Source of the DNA: Heracleum sosnowskyi
Lineage: Eukaryota > Streptophyta > Magnoliopsida > Apiales > Apiaceae
Reading direction: 5' to 3'
Length of the DNA stretch: 64,000 nt
Assembly (NCBI GenBank): GCA_030848705.1
Contig: CM061243.1
Span: forward strand, 118,506,674-118,570,673
Part shown: positions 19,617-33,141 of the stretch, piece by piece
Layout of the letters: each line of letters opens with the position of its first letter
Position numbering within the stretch: position 1 is the stretch's first letter
Made by a program: the position numbers and the translations under genes
Notes under the pieces: generated by a model
The model's database searches: none
Seen by the model: the letters and a program-made list of their open reading frames with translations, nothing else
What the model was told of the DNA's origin: nothing

Positions 19617-22600
19617 ATGCCACCAAAGAAAAAGACTACTTCTTCTACTCAACAAACAACCGATACCGAGGCCCAGAGCCCGGTAGACCCAACTATAACT
19701 CAGATACTTCAATTACTCCAACAACAAACTGCCGCCTTGACTCAACAACAACAACAACAAATTGTTCAACCATTGACAACCTTTAAATCATTTCAAGCTG
19801 TCCACCCACCTGAATTTAAAGGCACTCTAAACCCTGTTGAGGCGAAATCATGGTTAATCGACATTGAGAAAGCTTTTGCGTTAGTTAAGGTTGGGGAAGA
19901 TCAGAAAACTGAATTTGCTAGTTACTACTTGAAGGCAGAAGCTAATTTTTGGTGGGAATCTGTGAAGCTAGGAGAAGGAGAAATTACTTGGCAAAGATTT
20001 ACGGAACTATTTCAGGAGAAGTATTTACCAAGGTACCTACAAGATCAGTTGGAAGTTCAGTTCTTAGAATTAAAACAAGAAGGGATGAGTGTGGCAGAAT
20101 ACGAAGCCAAATTTACTGAATTGGCAAGATTTGCACCTAGATACGTAGGAGATGATGTTAGTAAGGCTAGAAAGTTTCAACACGGATTAAAGCCCTGGTT
20201 AAGGAGTAGAGTTGCAGCTTTTGAATTGAGAAATTATACTGCGGTAGTACAGAAAGCGATGATCATTGAGGGTGAAAGCGAATTAGTTCAAAAGGAGAAA
20301 TTTGGAAAGAAACGAAAGTTTGGAGGATCTGAAAGAAGCCAAGGTGATGAAGAATAAGGAAGTTCTCAGAATAGGAAAAGGTTTGGAAATCAATCAGGAG
20401 GAGATAGGAATTTTCAGAAACAGAGGAGTGGATTTGGAAGTTCAGACAAGAAACCTCAAGGAGGAAAGCCACTAACTATCACGGGAAAGCCATCTATACC
20501 AGAGTGCAAGACGTGTGGTAAAAGACATTCGGGAATCTGTAACAAGTTGAACATCACATGTTTTAAATGCAACAAGAAGGGACACTATGCTGATGGATGT
20601 CCAAGTTCAAAACCAGGAGGACTAACATGTTTCAAGTGTGGAAAAGCGGGACATTTTGCGCGAGAATGTAAGGAACCGGTCCAATCTGCTAATGTACTTA
20701 GACTCACTGCACCACCAACACGGTCACAGTCATCTCAACCTCGAGCAAGAACTTTTAATATGTCAATCAATGAAGCGGTTCAGGACAGAGATGTAGTAGC
20801 AGGTATGCTTCCTGTGAATTCTGTTAAAGCTAAAGTGTTAATTGATTCTGGAGCGACTAGATCTTTTATATCTGAAAGATTCCTTGATAAATTGAAATGT
20901 GAGATAAAACCTTTGGAAAGGACGTTAGTAATAGAAGTGGCTAACCAGGATAGAGTTCCCGTAAACCAAGTGTGTCCTAACTGTAAAATAGAGATCGGTG
21001 GATATTTTTTTCATGCGGATTTGATACCGTTCAAAATGGGAGAATTCGATGTTATCCTAGGAATGGATTGGTTAGTAGATTGCGATGCGCAGATTGAATG
21101 TAGGAAAAAGCAAGTAAGATTGCGTGTGGACGAAGATCAAGAAGTGGTGTTTCAAGGTCAAAGACAAACTAGGAAGTTCTTAACGTTTATGCAAACGACA
21201 CGACTACTTCGACAAGGTTGTGAAGCTTATTTGGCTCATGTAGTGGATGTGGAGAAGCAAGTGTTGAAGATGGAGGAGATACCAGTTGTAAATGAGTTCC
21301 CTGAAATTTTTCCTGACGAACTACCCGGATTACCTCCAGATCGAGAAGTAGAATTTACGATTGATTTGGCACCTGGAACGGAACCAGTATCAAAGGCACC
21401 TTACAGAATGGCACCGGCAGAAATGAAGGAATTGGCTACGCAGCTACAAGATCTTCTGGATAAAGGAGTTATAAGGCCTAGTGTATCGCCGTGGGGAGCG
21501 CCAGTTTTATTTGTCAAGAAGAAAGACGGAAGTATGAGATTGTGTATAGATTATCGAGAACTCAACCAGTTGACTATTAAGAATAAGTACCCATTACCGC
21601 GAATCGACGATTTATTTGATCAACTCAAAGGAGCAGCCTATTTTTCAAAGATTGATTTAAGATCTGGATACCATCAACTGAAGATCGAACCTGAAGACGT
21701 TTCGAAGACTGCTTTTCGCACGAGATATGGACATTACGAATTTTTAGTGATGCCATTTGGATTAACTAATGCCCCGGCTGTGTTTATGGATTTGATGAAC
21801 CGAGTGTTTCGAACGTATTTGGATAAGTTTGTGATTGTATTTATTGATGACATCTTGATATATTCAAAGTCTTCGGAAGATCATGCAGAACATCTAGGGA
21901 TTGCATTGGAAATCTTGAGGAAGGAAAAGTTATATGCAAAGTTTTCGAAGTGTGAATTCTGGTTGGAAGAAGTACAATTTCTTGGACACGTTATTAGTCG
22001 AGAAGGAGTGAGAGTGGACCCTGCCAAGATTGAAGCTGTGGTTAATTGGGAAAGACCAAAGACCCCTACTGAAGTGAGAAGTTTTCTCGGATTAGCTGGA
22101 TACTACCGGAGATTTGTTCAAGATTTTTCAAAGATAGCTACACCGTTAACTGCACTGACTCGGAAGAATGAGAAGTTTGTTTGGACTGAGAAATGTGAAG
22201 AAAGTTTCCAAGAGCTGAAAGGAAGATTAGTGACGACACCAGTGTTAGTCTTACCAGATGATCAAGGAAATTTCGTTATCTACAGTGATGCTTCACACAA
22301 AGGATTAGGATGTGTTTTAATGCAACATGGAAAAGTGATCGCGTATGCTTCACGACAACTCAAACCGCACGAACGAAAGTACCCAACTCACGATTTGGAA
22401 TTAGCAGCTATTGTGTTCGCGCTGAAAATTTGGAGACACTATCTATACGGAGAGAAGTGTGAAATCTACACGGATCATAAGAGCTTAAAGTATATATTCA
22501 CTCAGAAGGAATTGAACATGAGGCAACGGAGATGGTTGGAGCTAATTAAGGATTATGATTGTAGTATTAACTATCACCCGGGAAAAGCGAATGTTGTGGC

Positions 22601-24161
22601 GGATGCGTTAAGTCGAAAAGAGAGATTGAATTTGTTCACAATACCTAAAGAATTGCTTCAAGAATTCGAAAAGTTGAAACTAGAAGTCTATGATTCGGAA
22701 GTTACCAACGAAGTTCTCAACGCTATGACGTTTCAACCGGAATTGTTGGAAAAGATACGGAGATGTCAGGAGGAGATTATGAATCAAGAGATGAACACAT
22801 TGACTGGTGAGGAGATCTGCACCCAAAAGGATGACCAAGGAGTTTTGAGATTTTCTACAAGGATATGGATTCCAAATGTGACAGAATTGAAGAATGAAAT
22901 CTTGCGGGAAGCCCATAGTTCACAGTACTCAATTCACCCTGGTAGCACGAAAATGTATCGAGATTTGAAGGAACATTTCTGGTGGCCGGATATGAAAAGA
23001 GAAATTGCCGAATGGATAAGTAGGTGTTATACTTGTCAACGAGTCAAAGCCGAACATCAGAAGCCGAGCGGACTATTGCAGCCATTGGATATTCCTGAAT
23101 GGAAGTGGGAACATCTTGCCATGGATTTTATTGTTGGACTGCCAAGGACAAAAGCTAATCATGATGCCATATGGGTAATTATAGACCGTCTGACCAAGTC
23201 TGCACATTTTCTCCCAATCAATGAAAGATTTTCACTGGATAGGTTAGTACAGTTATATCTGAAGGAAGTTGTAACACGTCACGGAGTTCCAGTAACCATT
23301 GTGTCGGATCGTGATCCAAGGTTTAACTCCCGATTTTGGAGACAATTTCAAGAATGTCTGGGTACCAAGCTTAAGATGAGTACCGCTTATCATCCACAAA
23401 CTGATGGCCAAAGTGAACGAACAATTCAAACCATTGAAGACATGCTTAGAGCTTGTGCACTGGATTTTAAAGGAAGTTGGGATGAGCATTTACCGTTGGT
23501 AGAATTTTCGTACAACAACAGCTATCACGCGAGTATTGGAATGCCACCGTATGAAGCTTTGTATGGAAGGAAATGTAGATCGCCTGTGTATTGGGAAGAA
23601 GTTGGAGAACGAAAAGTTTTAGGACCCGAGCTAGTACAACAAACGAAGGAAAAGGTTGAAATCATTCAGAAAAGACTAGTTACGGCACAAGATAGACAAC
23701 GGAAGTACGCGGACCAAGAAAGGAAGGATATAAGCTTTGAAGAAGGAGACCAACTGTTGCTAAAAGTGTCGCCATGGAAAGGAGTTACAAGATTTGGCAA
23801 GAAAGGGAAACTTAGCCCGAGATATGTAGGACCGTTTGAGATACTGAGACGTATTGGAAAAGTTGCATATGAGTTAGCGTTACCACCGCATATGGAGCAT
23901 ATTCATAACATTTTTCATGTTTCGATGCTTAAGAGATTTAATCCTGATGCAAATCAAGTGATCGAATATGAACCTTTTGAGATTCAGCCTGATTTGTCAT
24001 ATGTAGAACAACCTGTAGAAATTCAGGATCGTATGGATAGGAAATTAAGGAATAAGATTGTTAAGCTAGTTAAGGTTTTGTGGAGGAATCCCAAAGTTGA
24101 AGAATCGACTTGGGAACTTGAGAGCGAGATGCTTGAAAAGTATCCGCATCTATTTTCATAA
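19617..24161 (+). pseudogene. gag-pol polyprotein of the Tekay chromovirus, one in-frame stop
   Basis: A single frame of 1514 codons from the ATG at 19617 (MPPKKKTTSS), broken only by TAA at 20355-20357 (codon 247) between the capsid domain and the nucleocapsid. Order: capsid-type gag (FKSFQAVHPPEFKGTLNPVE onward); two zinc knuckles, CFKCNKKGHYADGC and CFKCGKAGHFAREC; protease LIDSGATRSFIS; RT with FIDDILIYS near 21840; RNase H (YSDASHKGLGCVL); integrase with an HHCC zinc finger (HPGSTKMYRDL ... CYTCQ) and a DDE core (DFIVGLP, SDRDPRF, GQSERT); and a C-terminal chromodomain (VLWRNPKVEESTWELE). Chromodomains steer integration toward modified chromatin. I chose this ATG over the upstream open frame because it starts the conserved basic gag N-terminus. 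Confidence 0.95.
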
Positions 24162-24189
24162 GGTTCGATTCTTGGGACAGAATCTTTTT

Positions 24190-24201
24190 AAGGGGAGAAG
24201 G
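24190..24201 (+). other. polypurine tract of the Tekay element
   Basis: AAGGGGAGAAGG immediately before the 3' LTR, the expected primer for plus-strand DNA synthesis. Confidence 0.85.
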
Positions 24202-24202
24202 T

Positions 24203-27200
24203 TATAACGACTCAGAAAAACGCTTGTACAATATTAATATTTAATAATAATTGAGTTCTATGATATGTGAATATTGTGTGAAGAGTATATATGTGAAAAT
24301 GTGATAATTAGATGTTTACTTGGTGAATGGTATGGATTAAAATACTTGTGTATGCTTTTAAATGCATTTTATGTGAATTTCTTATTAAAAATTAGTTCTT
24401 TTTGACCTTCCGGGAATTTTATAAAATCATCGGAGACTCTTTTTATTGTGAAATCTTTTTCACAACCTTTAGTTTATATTCTAGTATTTTCTAAAATTAG
24501 TGGAATTCTATTGTTGGCTTTCAGGATTTAAAACTGATTTTATGAGTTAAATGTCATTTATGTGATCAAAACTTTGAAAATTCATATTTAATTCAATTTT
24601 GATCATAAAAATATTTTAAAAATATGGGTGAGCTTTTAAATTCGTATTCTTTATTTTAAAAATAAAATTTTGATTTTTAGGTATTATCTTCATTTTATTT
24701 CGAATTTTAGAAAGGGTATTATGTTGGTTTTGTTTATTAGAAATCAGATTTTTAATTAGCAAATTACCATTTTACCCCTGGGCTTATAAAACGCCTGCAC
24801 CCATTTTCCCCTTTCTCCACTTCACCGCTCAACTCTCTCTTCTCTCTTTCTCTCGGCAAAATCTCTCTCTCTCTTTGTAAAATCTCTCTCTCATTCTCTC
24901 TCATTCTCTCATAGATATTGATGATTATATGTATATATATAATCGTGTATGTGTGTGAGTGTATGGCCGTGTGTATATGTGTGTGTATCGGTTTTGCATG
25001 CAAAGGATTTTGGCGATTTTGATTTTTGATTCAATCCCGAATCTTTGTTTTGTGATGATTCCGTGAAAAGGAGATTGTTTGATTTGTATTGGTGAGGTTT
25101 GTTGAAGGAAACCCGATTTTCCGGGCACCTCCGAACCATGCCGCCGTCGGCAATGAGCTCCGGCGAGCCGACGGGGACGATGATGATGTTCTTGAGTCCA
25201 ATTTATGTATTAATAGCTATGTTTAGTTAAGTTTTTGATTGCATGTAAAGGAATTGTATTGCATGTGTATTTTCGATTTTTCCCCTTTAGTAAATTCGGT
25301 TTGAAAATTGTTTATGTTGATGATTGATTGATAATTTCAAGTTATAGTGATTGCATGTTGATTAATTGTGTTAAGTTTAGATAGTTCGGAATTTTTATGG
25401 TTAAAGGTTTGGTTTGGGGATTTTTGTGAAATTCAAAGTATAGGGATTGTTAATTGTGGTATTCTCTAATTGCATGTATAAGTTTAGTAATTTCTTGAGA
25501 ACATGAGTTTTAGTTTTGATATTGGATGGTTGGTTATAGTAGAGATTATGTTTGGGTTGGTTTTGTATAGATTAACATCATGCTAAAATTTCCAGAAAAC
25601 TGCCTGTTCTGTTTTGATTGTTTTCGAATTGTTGCTGCCTGTTTTAGACAGAGAGCGTAGGATGTCACTGTTCTAAATTGAATCTAGTTTGTGCACGCGC
25701 TAACCTTGTATCGATAGAGTTAACGAATAAAAAGTTATGCTTGTTTTACTAAAAGTTGCGCATCAGGGATTTTTCTGTGTCTTAGTACCTAGTTTATACA
25801 GTTCGTTTTTAATCTAAATAAAGTGTTCTGAAGTTGAAACTTTTATACTAAGTTTTATTAGTAATCAGGAAGTAGCCTGTCAAATTTGGTATTTGTTTGA
25901 TTAGTTTTGGATTTATGAAAAATGTTTTAGTAAAGTATGCGCAACAGATTTTTCAGCTTTTTGAGATGAAAAACATTGTTGTAAAAGTGTTAAGGATATG
26001 GTTGGCATGATCAAATTGATTTAATGAATACCAAGTGTGGTATGATTTGAAAGATATATTATTGTATATATATATATGTATAAGGAGCATGTTATGTGTA
26101 TTTAAATGACGATGTGCGTTTATATGGTTGTTGCCTATCACATGGTTGAAATGTGGTGTACCTATTATGTGTTTACGCGTTTAGGATGCGTTGGGTAGTT
26201 TAGAATAAAGGATTAGCATTTTAGAGAGAGCATACTAAGATAGAATATATTCTTTTGTAGAGTCCAAGGAAGTGGAACTTAGAGACAAAGGAAAGACTAA
26301 GGTGGAGAACCAGTGATTGCTCATTACCCCTTTTAGCTACTTAAGGCAAGTAATATAAACTTGCTTTCATATTTCGATTCCATTGTTTCATTTTGACATA
26401 TATGAATTGTTATCTTGCCTTGATATACTTTTAGTTCTGAAAACACCTATTGTTCATTGATAACCCTTATCTTTGTTCATATATACCATGTTGATCTGTA
26501 TACCATGCTTTGTTTAGTTCTTTATCCTTAAACCTTATACCCTGTTCATATCCATGAATTGAAACCTAATGACCTATGATTCTATAACCTGACTTTGATC
26601 ATATACTTATGCATTCCCTTTTATACCTGAAAGTGAATACACCTAACTCTCATTCTAGTACATTACCAGAACATACCCGATGATAAATATTTCTTATATT
26701 CCACTAATAGAAATCCAGATTGTTTTGATTGAACTTATCTGATTTCCAAAAGGCTTCTTTATATCTGAATATGTTTTAAAAAGGAATAAAGTTTGGACTC
26801 ATTTAAATTATGATTTATGGTTTCTACGGATTCCTAAGATTGGAGGCGTAAGAGGCCGAGTAACGCCGGTCCAGCACTTTTTAATTATAATAAATGGACT
26901 AGGGATGGACTAGTCTAAAGGCCAATGTGTTGCCTAATGGGACCCAATACAAGGACCAGAGGGACTGTGTGTCCGGTATGGGGACTTTACGTGGCTGATC
27001 ACCCGTATTGTCCGGTGCGTTGTGAAAAATCTCCAAATTACTTATTGTTTTTCTTGAAAACAGATATCTTGATAATGAAATTGGTGTACCCTTTGAAATT
27101 GCATATTTATGTCATTGTTCCGATAAATCCTTGATATGGATTCTGCTAAAACCATGCCATACATATTGATATTGGAAACTGTTTTGAAACTTTATATTCA

Positions 27201-27683
27201 ATTCATTGTTCTGATAATCCCTTGATACGGATTTTGCTATACCCATGTCATACATATTGATATTGGAACTGTTTCCCAATGGTTAACTATATGGTTATAT
27301 TATTACTTGCTGGGCATTTGGCTCATTCTTTTTCCCTATTCTAACCCACAGTTAAAAGAGAAGATGGTACGCATTTATCAGACAGCTAGGAAGTCTTCCT
27401 GTAGGGTTGTTTTTGGGATGCCAGCTCAGGTAGGTGATGACCATATCTAGAAGGTGTTTTGTAATAGAGAACATAGAACTTTTAAGACATAGTTGTAATA
27501 ACTTTTGAGACTTATGTATTAATGAATTAGATAGTGGATGCTTGTTTCATACCATTAATTGTTTAAAGATCCAGGGTAGAGTTGGGGTCGAGTCTGCATG
27601 TTTATATTATTGTTTATGGGTTTAATATGTATAGAGGTTGTAGTGACTCCCCGATCATGACCCCAGATTGGGAGGGCGTCACA
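24203..27683 (+). repeat. 3' LTR of the Tekay element (3481 bp)
   Basis: Same termini as the 5' LTR. By eye the first 830 or so bases are identical to the 5' copy, and all of the roughly 26 differences lie in the remaining 2.65 kb, for example the length of an AT repeat near 26065. TTTAA follows at 27684-27688. Confidence 0.95.
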
Positions 27684-27688
27684 TTTAA

Positions 27689-28260
27689 ACTCAATAATCT
27701 TCTTCATAAGATTATTGAAAACAAACAAATTCGACAGTCTAGTTATATGTATGTTCGTATACATATAGAATAATTTTGACTTTGATATTGTTAAAATGAA
27801 ACCCTAATTATTTTAATTGAGGAGTTGCATGCATGATTTGATGGTAGATTAAGATGATTTGGCTCAAGACTGTGATCGAACATCATCAGAAATCATCAAT
27901 TGGAGCATCAATTTGAGTGAATCAAAGATTGTTCTCATTGAGCTAACTCGGAATCAAAGAAGGAAACTCAGTTGAACACAGCCGCAAAAATAGTAAGTCC
28001 TATGAGACTTTTTGATGCCATAGGCTCAGGTATAATCAAAACAAACTCAAAACTTTAATATGTACACCTTTATTCGAATGTGAGTTTGACTAATTAAGTG
28101 ATGAAGTGATTCATATTCAAACTTATTATGTTTAAATTCGATGTGTTATACGTGTTGTAAAGATTGCTTCAATTCTATTGATGTTAAGGTCATCTTAATT
28201 GTGTGTGAACATGATTATATGAGAACAAGTCTCTTGTTTTTTTGTTGTTTAAGCCGAGTG
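27689..28260. other. unidentified sequence, right part (after Tekay)
   Basis: Continuation of the sequence split by Tekay (from 14189). AT-rich, with no open frame of note. It grades without a visible boundary into the 3' half of Sirevirus C. Confidence 0.4.
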
Positions 28261-29184
28261 TGTTGATTCTACAGTTTGCTCCTGGTGTGAATATCTTCAA
28301 AGATTATGTGATGAATAAGTTAATAGCAATACACATAGCACACAAATGCCCTCACACAAAGATCTGGATAGGAATCCCTTAGAGAATCCTAGTATCTGGA
28401 TCACTAGTGTGATATAGCCACAATTCTTTAAACTATTACATTTGTGTTATTTTGTTTAAAGATTTGTTGATTTAAAGGTGTTATTACTAAATGCCACATG
28501 ACCTCTTGAGGTGCAAAGTATCTATATGGACACTACATTACTCTCTATGTTGCATAATCCTGAGGTGGTCATTTGTTTTACAGTCTGTTTCCATAATAAG
28601 TGTAACATTTTTTTTTTGCATTTGGGATTGTTCATAACATTATCTGTGAAATCCATATAAAATAGATAGTTTGACTAAAAGGAGTGTTAATCTTTTCCAA
28701 AACTGTCACTGTCTATCAATCATTTGTTTACATTTAAAGCTTAGGCACATTTATATGTGGTAAAACCTGCACATTTTAAAAACTTAGTGACATCACTGGT
28801 AGGTCCATGAGCATCTTTTGTGCATTTTGCATAGCTTGACAGTATAGAGTCTGCTAGTTTCTGTCTAAACTTTTCAAAACCTTAAATGCATTAGCCTGTT
28901 TTCACTATTTAAAGTGGACCTTTTTATAAAAACACAAGAATAAATATGTTCTTTATTCTCTTGTACTATCACTTCTTTAACAATATACATGCATTATCTA
29001 GATTGAGTCTTGTCTGCACATATACATGCATTGATTTTCAAAATCAAACATTTTTGGCCTTATATACAATACTCTGCCCCAGGTTTCTAATACCAAACCT
29101 CATTTATGATGGATACTGTTATTCAAACAGTTAACTTGTTTTATTCCCAGCCACTGTGTTAGTTCAAATTTATGTGTATTTGTC
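28261..29184. other. untranslated stretch of Sirevirus C before the env-like ORF
   Basis: No RT or RNase H is recognisable. It includes a symmetrical TTTTTATAAAAA at about 28920-28931 and a second TATA-like site near 29059. It has the position of the pol-env spacer. Confidence 0.4.
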
Positions 29185-29192
29185 TATAAAAA
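29185..29192 (+). promoter_or_regulatory. TATA box directly before the env-like ORF of Sirevirus C
   Basis: TATAAAAA in TTGTCTATAAAAAGCATGC, 75 bases upstream of the ATG at 29260. The 45 bases after it are pyrimidine- and A-rich like a plant leader. Element B has a TATA box at the corresponding place, which supports an internal promoter for this ORF. Confidence 0.45.
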
Positions 29193-29259
29193 GCATGCTA
29201 AGTCAGTTCATTTACATACATTCTATCTACACAAACCTTATTTTTTTAACTTGCCTTGC

Positions 29260-30712
29260 ATGGATTTTACACCACTCCCTTCAAACCCTAACCACAGACC
29301 ACCCTCTGAAAATCCATTTCTCCTTGGAGATATGGAAAGACATCAGTTCATTCACTCTAGTACCTCAGCCTTCAAAGTGTTCTCACCTAAAAATGTAGCA
29401 CCAAGACTTAAGAGAGCTAGAAAAGGTTTTAAGAGCCCCTCCATCCCATTTTACCAAAGCTCAAAATTTCAAAATCCTCAAGCATCAAACCCTAAACCAA
29501 GAAAACCCTATTGGCCAAAGGTTTATACTAGGCAAAACTACAAATACCCTACTGCTAGACCCCTGGCCAGACCTGCACCCACTCCCCAACTCATAAATCC
29601 TTCTGATTCAGGAAAATACCTTAACCTCATTAAGAATGTACAACCTGGAATCAAAGCTCATGTACATGGGGGAATTTTAGAAGTCTTAAGGAATGCCAAG
29701 TGGGAAGGGATGTTGTCTAGGTTAGGAAGGGTATTCTATGTGCATCTTATGGGTGAATTCTATTATAACATGAGAGTCATTAAAGGTCTAAATGGTATAT
29801 TGCATTTCACTACCACTGTTGACAGAAAAACCATACTTGTTGACCACAACACCATAAACAAGGGCCTTCATCTACCTATCATATTATCTGAAAAACCTTG
29901 CATTGACTTCTATGCCTTCTATATTTTCAACAAATCTGAATTTGAACTCATGCTTGGTATTTTCTGTGATTCTGATGTGCCTTTAGGATTGTGTGATGCT
30001 AACTGTGGTATTCATTACAAGCACTTCACTTCTAAGTTTCAATATCTTTCCTTAATTCTTAGAGCAAATGTACTACCTAAACCAAAGCAAGTATTTTGAC
30101 TTCTTTGACCTGAAAATGCTATTTCTTCTCTTTACAAACAAGGTGTTCTTTAATATCTCCTATGTCATCTTGTTGAACATGATTAATGCCAACTTTGTTG
30201 ATTATATGCCATATGGTCTGTTGATTACATCTATTTGTGAACAATGTCATATCCCTGTGCCTCATAACTTTGCTACTCTAGCTGATTCTTAACTAACCTT
30301 AGCACACATTAGAACACAAGTCCCTCTAATTCATTGCGAGCCTCAAATGTTTACTCCAACTGTCATTCCACCAGTTATTAATCAAGAAGATGTCTATTTA
30401 GCTAACTGTGAATCTGTTAGGATGTTATTTGAGGAACAAAAGGTAGAAATGAGGAGACTTATAAAAGAAAATGATGAGATTAAGGGTAGATTGAGTTTTA
30501 TAGAGGGTTTAGCTGCATCTACTATGGGACAAAATGGGGTAATTGACATGGATATTGTGAGTTCTTTTCAAGTTCCTATGGAAAAGGACTTGGCTATGAT
30601 AAATGAACTAGAAGAAGTAGGTGTTGGTATAGGTGGTCAAAGTTATGATGGTCTCCCAGATTTGGTTGGTGAACTTGGTTTTGTTGCTGCAATGGAAAAT
30701 GCTATGAACTAA
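29260..30712 (+). pseudogene. env-like (plant transposon protein-type) ORF of Sirevirus C, frameshifted
   Basis: Starts at the ATG at 29260 (MDFTPLPSNPNHRPP). A proline- and lysine-rich N-terminus precedes a globular domain, GRVFYVHLMGEFYYNMRVIK then TILVDHNTINKGLHLP, whose end resembles the 'putative plant transposon protein' and Athila ORF families. The frame shifts near 30090 into a frame reading FFDLKMLFLLFTNKVFF, meets TAA at 30290-30292, and continues as an open frame to 30712 with a coiled-coil-like part (RMLFEEQKVEMRRLIKEND). The function of these ORFs is unknown; 'env-like' refers to position only. Confidence 0.65.
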
Positions 30713-31858
30713 TTTGCTTTGTATGCTCTGTTCTTGATTGGATGCTACTGTGACTATGGTTATGACATCTGAACTGATCTACTTTTGCTACTGCTGTTTC
30801 TTAACTAAGATTGTAATGTTTTACTATTTAATTGAGTTTGCTTAAACTCAAGTGTAATCTGGTCTGCAATGCTTGTACTGTGAACTTACTTAACTCAAAA
30901 GAAGTGTTTACACTTCTAATATGTAACCTAAACTAGTGCAGGAATATGTTCAAACTAATCACTGGACCTCAAGTGATTAAGATGAACAAATTTTACTTGT
31001 AATATATCCCCTGCAGTTGGTCTACTAAGTTTCTTGAATGATCTTTGGAATTTGATATATCACACATAATGTGTTTGTCTGCTTAGAACTATAGACAGGT
31101 GAAACTATGGCACCTCAAAAATTTGATGTCAAGCCTTGCATACTAAAATTGACTTCCACACTTTGGTAAGAACTGGAATGAACACATCATAAAGGTACAT
31201 CTACATTTCATCTCATCTCAGCCTTTGTAAATATTAAGCCTTAACAGCTAAACATCATATGTTACTCTGAGTAATTATATGAATTTCTAACCTTGTTTCT
31301 GCAGCTACTTTAAAATAGAATAAAGTCAATGTATGATCAGTATTTTTTGACTTAGAATGTATTAAGCATCAAATAATGTAAATTGTTTTATGACTTCATT
31401 CTGTTTAACTGATTAGAATGTATTATTGACAAATTGTGTACAAATATGATAGATGTTGGTTTATTTTAGAACTCTCAAATGTATTAGTCTCACTGCTTGT
31501 AATATGGTTCTAGAATTCTATCTTTAGAATGTAGTTAGTGTGATTTCTGACTGTATCTAGATTAGCTCTTGTACTTAAAGTGATTGTGAACTAGATTGTA
31601 TTAGGAAGTCAAGATGTAACATTTGATGGTTTTTGTAAACACTTGTAAATAATCTGAACTCGTTAAATGAGATATGCCCTGTGCTTCGACTGATATATGC
31701 TTGATGCTTATTATTCTCGGTAGAAATGGTTCTTAAAAACTTGATTTGAATTAGCAGCATATGTATGTAAAGAACTGGTTAGAATTACAAGTAGTTTCAG
31801 ATTAATGTAATATTCATGTAATATTCAATGCTCTTAACATGTTTTATGTGTTTAACAC
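30713..31858. other. 3' untranslated region of Sirevirus C
   Basis: AT-rich sequence without coding potential between the env-like ORF and the purine tracts. Many TGTAA and TAGAAT words occur but no clear repeat unit. Confidence 0.5.
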
Positions 31859-32245
31859 AAGGGGAAGCATTGTTTTTAACAAAAGGGAAAGCTTTTTTTC
31901 AAAAAGGGGAAGAAATATGTTATTTTTTATGATTAATTCTTTTTGGAATTTACCAATCAAAAGGGGAAGAAGAATTTAGACCCCTCAAAACTTTAAAATT
32001 TTAAATTCTTGTCAAAAATATATGAGAAATGAATTGTGCTTCTAAATATATTTATATATTTTATTCATCTCACAAGTTGATTTTGCTGGAATCAATTAAT
32101 TGACATAGAGAGAGGAAAACAAGTATTCTCTACTAGTTTTTATGTGCAAAAATATTTTTCAAAAATCATGCATACACCAAGGGGAAGCACACACTTGTTA
32201 AATTTAAATTTTATGTTTGTTTGGCAAATACCAAGAAGGGGAAGA
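31859..32245 (+). other. array of six polypurine tracts before the 3' LTR of Sirevirus C
   Basis: Near-identical tracts of the type AAGGGGAAG occur at 31859-31867, 31881-31891, 31901-31912, 31959-31970, 32179-32187 and 32234-32245. The last one directly precedes the predicted LTR start. Multiple polypurine tracts upstream of the 3' LTR are a known Sirevirus trait. Confidence 0.7.
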
Positions 32246-33141
32246 TTGAAAGGATATCTTCGATATAATATTTATTTTGGTATTTGTACGATTTAAACAT
32301 AAAATTTAAATACACTTAGATCCTCTCCATAAGTCATAATTTAATTGATTCATTCAAAAGTGACTTGATCATACTAGAAAGAATTATCATAATCAAAATC
32401 TATCTTCAACCATATTTATATTTTAAATATAAATATAAGAGATATTCTTTTATTTGTGAAAATTCAAAAAATATATATTTTAAGGAATATATCTCTAAGG
32501 CAATAAGATCGAAAAAGAAATATCAAAGTTGTGATATTTTTAAGATCTATGTTGCAATATTGATAAGATAACAAGATTCAAAAAGGATTATCAAGGATTT
32601 ACTAATATTCTTTAGAGAACTCGTGTTATATTTAAAAACAAACAGTTTTTATTCGATAATATATTTATCGTTCGTGCCAAAAATATTTCTTATCTTCCAT
32701 TAAATGAGTTTCACTCTCAAAATATTAATATTCACTCATAGAATATTAATACTTATTTTTATCTCATGTTAGACATATTTAAAGTAATTTTTCTCTAGTT
32801 TCTCAAATACAATATTTTTCGGAGAAAATTATTTTAATACTCAAAAATATTTCCTACACTCTTCAAATATTTAATATTTTAGGAAATATATTTTAAGTAT
32901 TTATTCTAGTCAAAACATTGGTCAAAAGGCTTATCTATTTCATCAAAAGACCAATCGTATTTTATTCGGAAACGAAAGATTATTTAATCGTTTTAAATTC
33001 AAATAAAATACTTCCACTTGCTAGAATGACTTGAAACTTGAGATTTATCATTTAAATACTATTTTCTATGCATAGTAAAAGGTTCGTAATTTTCGGAGAA
33101 TTTTGGTCCGGGCACTAAAACCGAGACAGACGGTCCCACGT

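Larger units (their letters stand above)
14931..27683 (+). mobile_element. complete Ty3/gypsy chromovirus, Tekay/Del type (12.75 kb)
   Basis: Two nearly identical LTRs of about 3.48 kb, a 5-bp target duplication, a primer binding site, an upstream extra ORF, gag-pol with a C-terminal chromodomain and a polypurine tract. The chromodomain and very long LTRs point to the Tekay clade. A hand alignment of the LTRs gave about 24 substitutions and 2 short indels (near 0.7%), so the insertion is recent. One stop in the extra ORF and one in gag-pol mean this copy would need help in trans. Confidence 0.95.

Noticed and set aside
19442..19786. 114-codon ORF overlapping gag of Tekay
   Set aside because: Out of frame with the conserved gag and T-rich; chance.
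29260..30712. A true viral envelope gene in Sirevirus C
   Set aside because: No signal peptide, transmembrane helix or fusion-like segment is visible; the domain resembles plant transposon-associated proteins.
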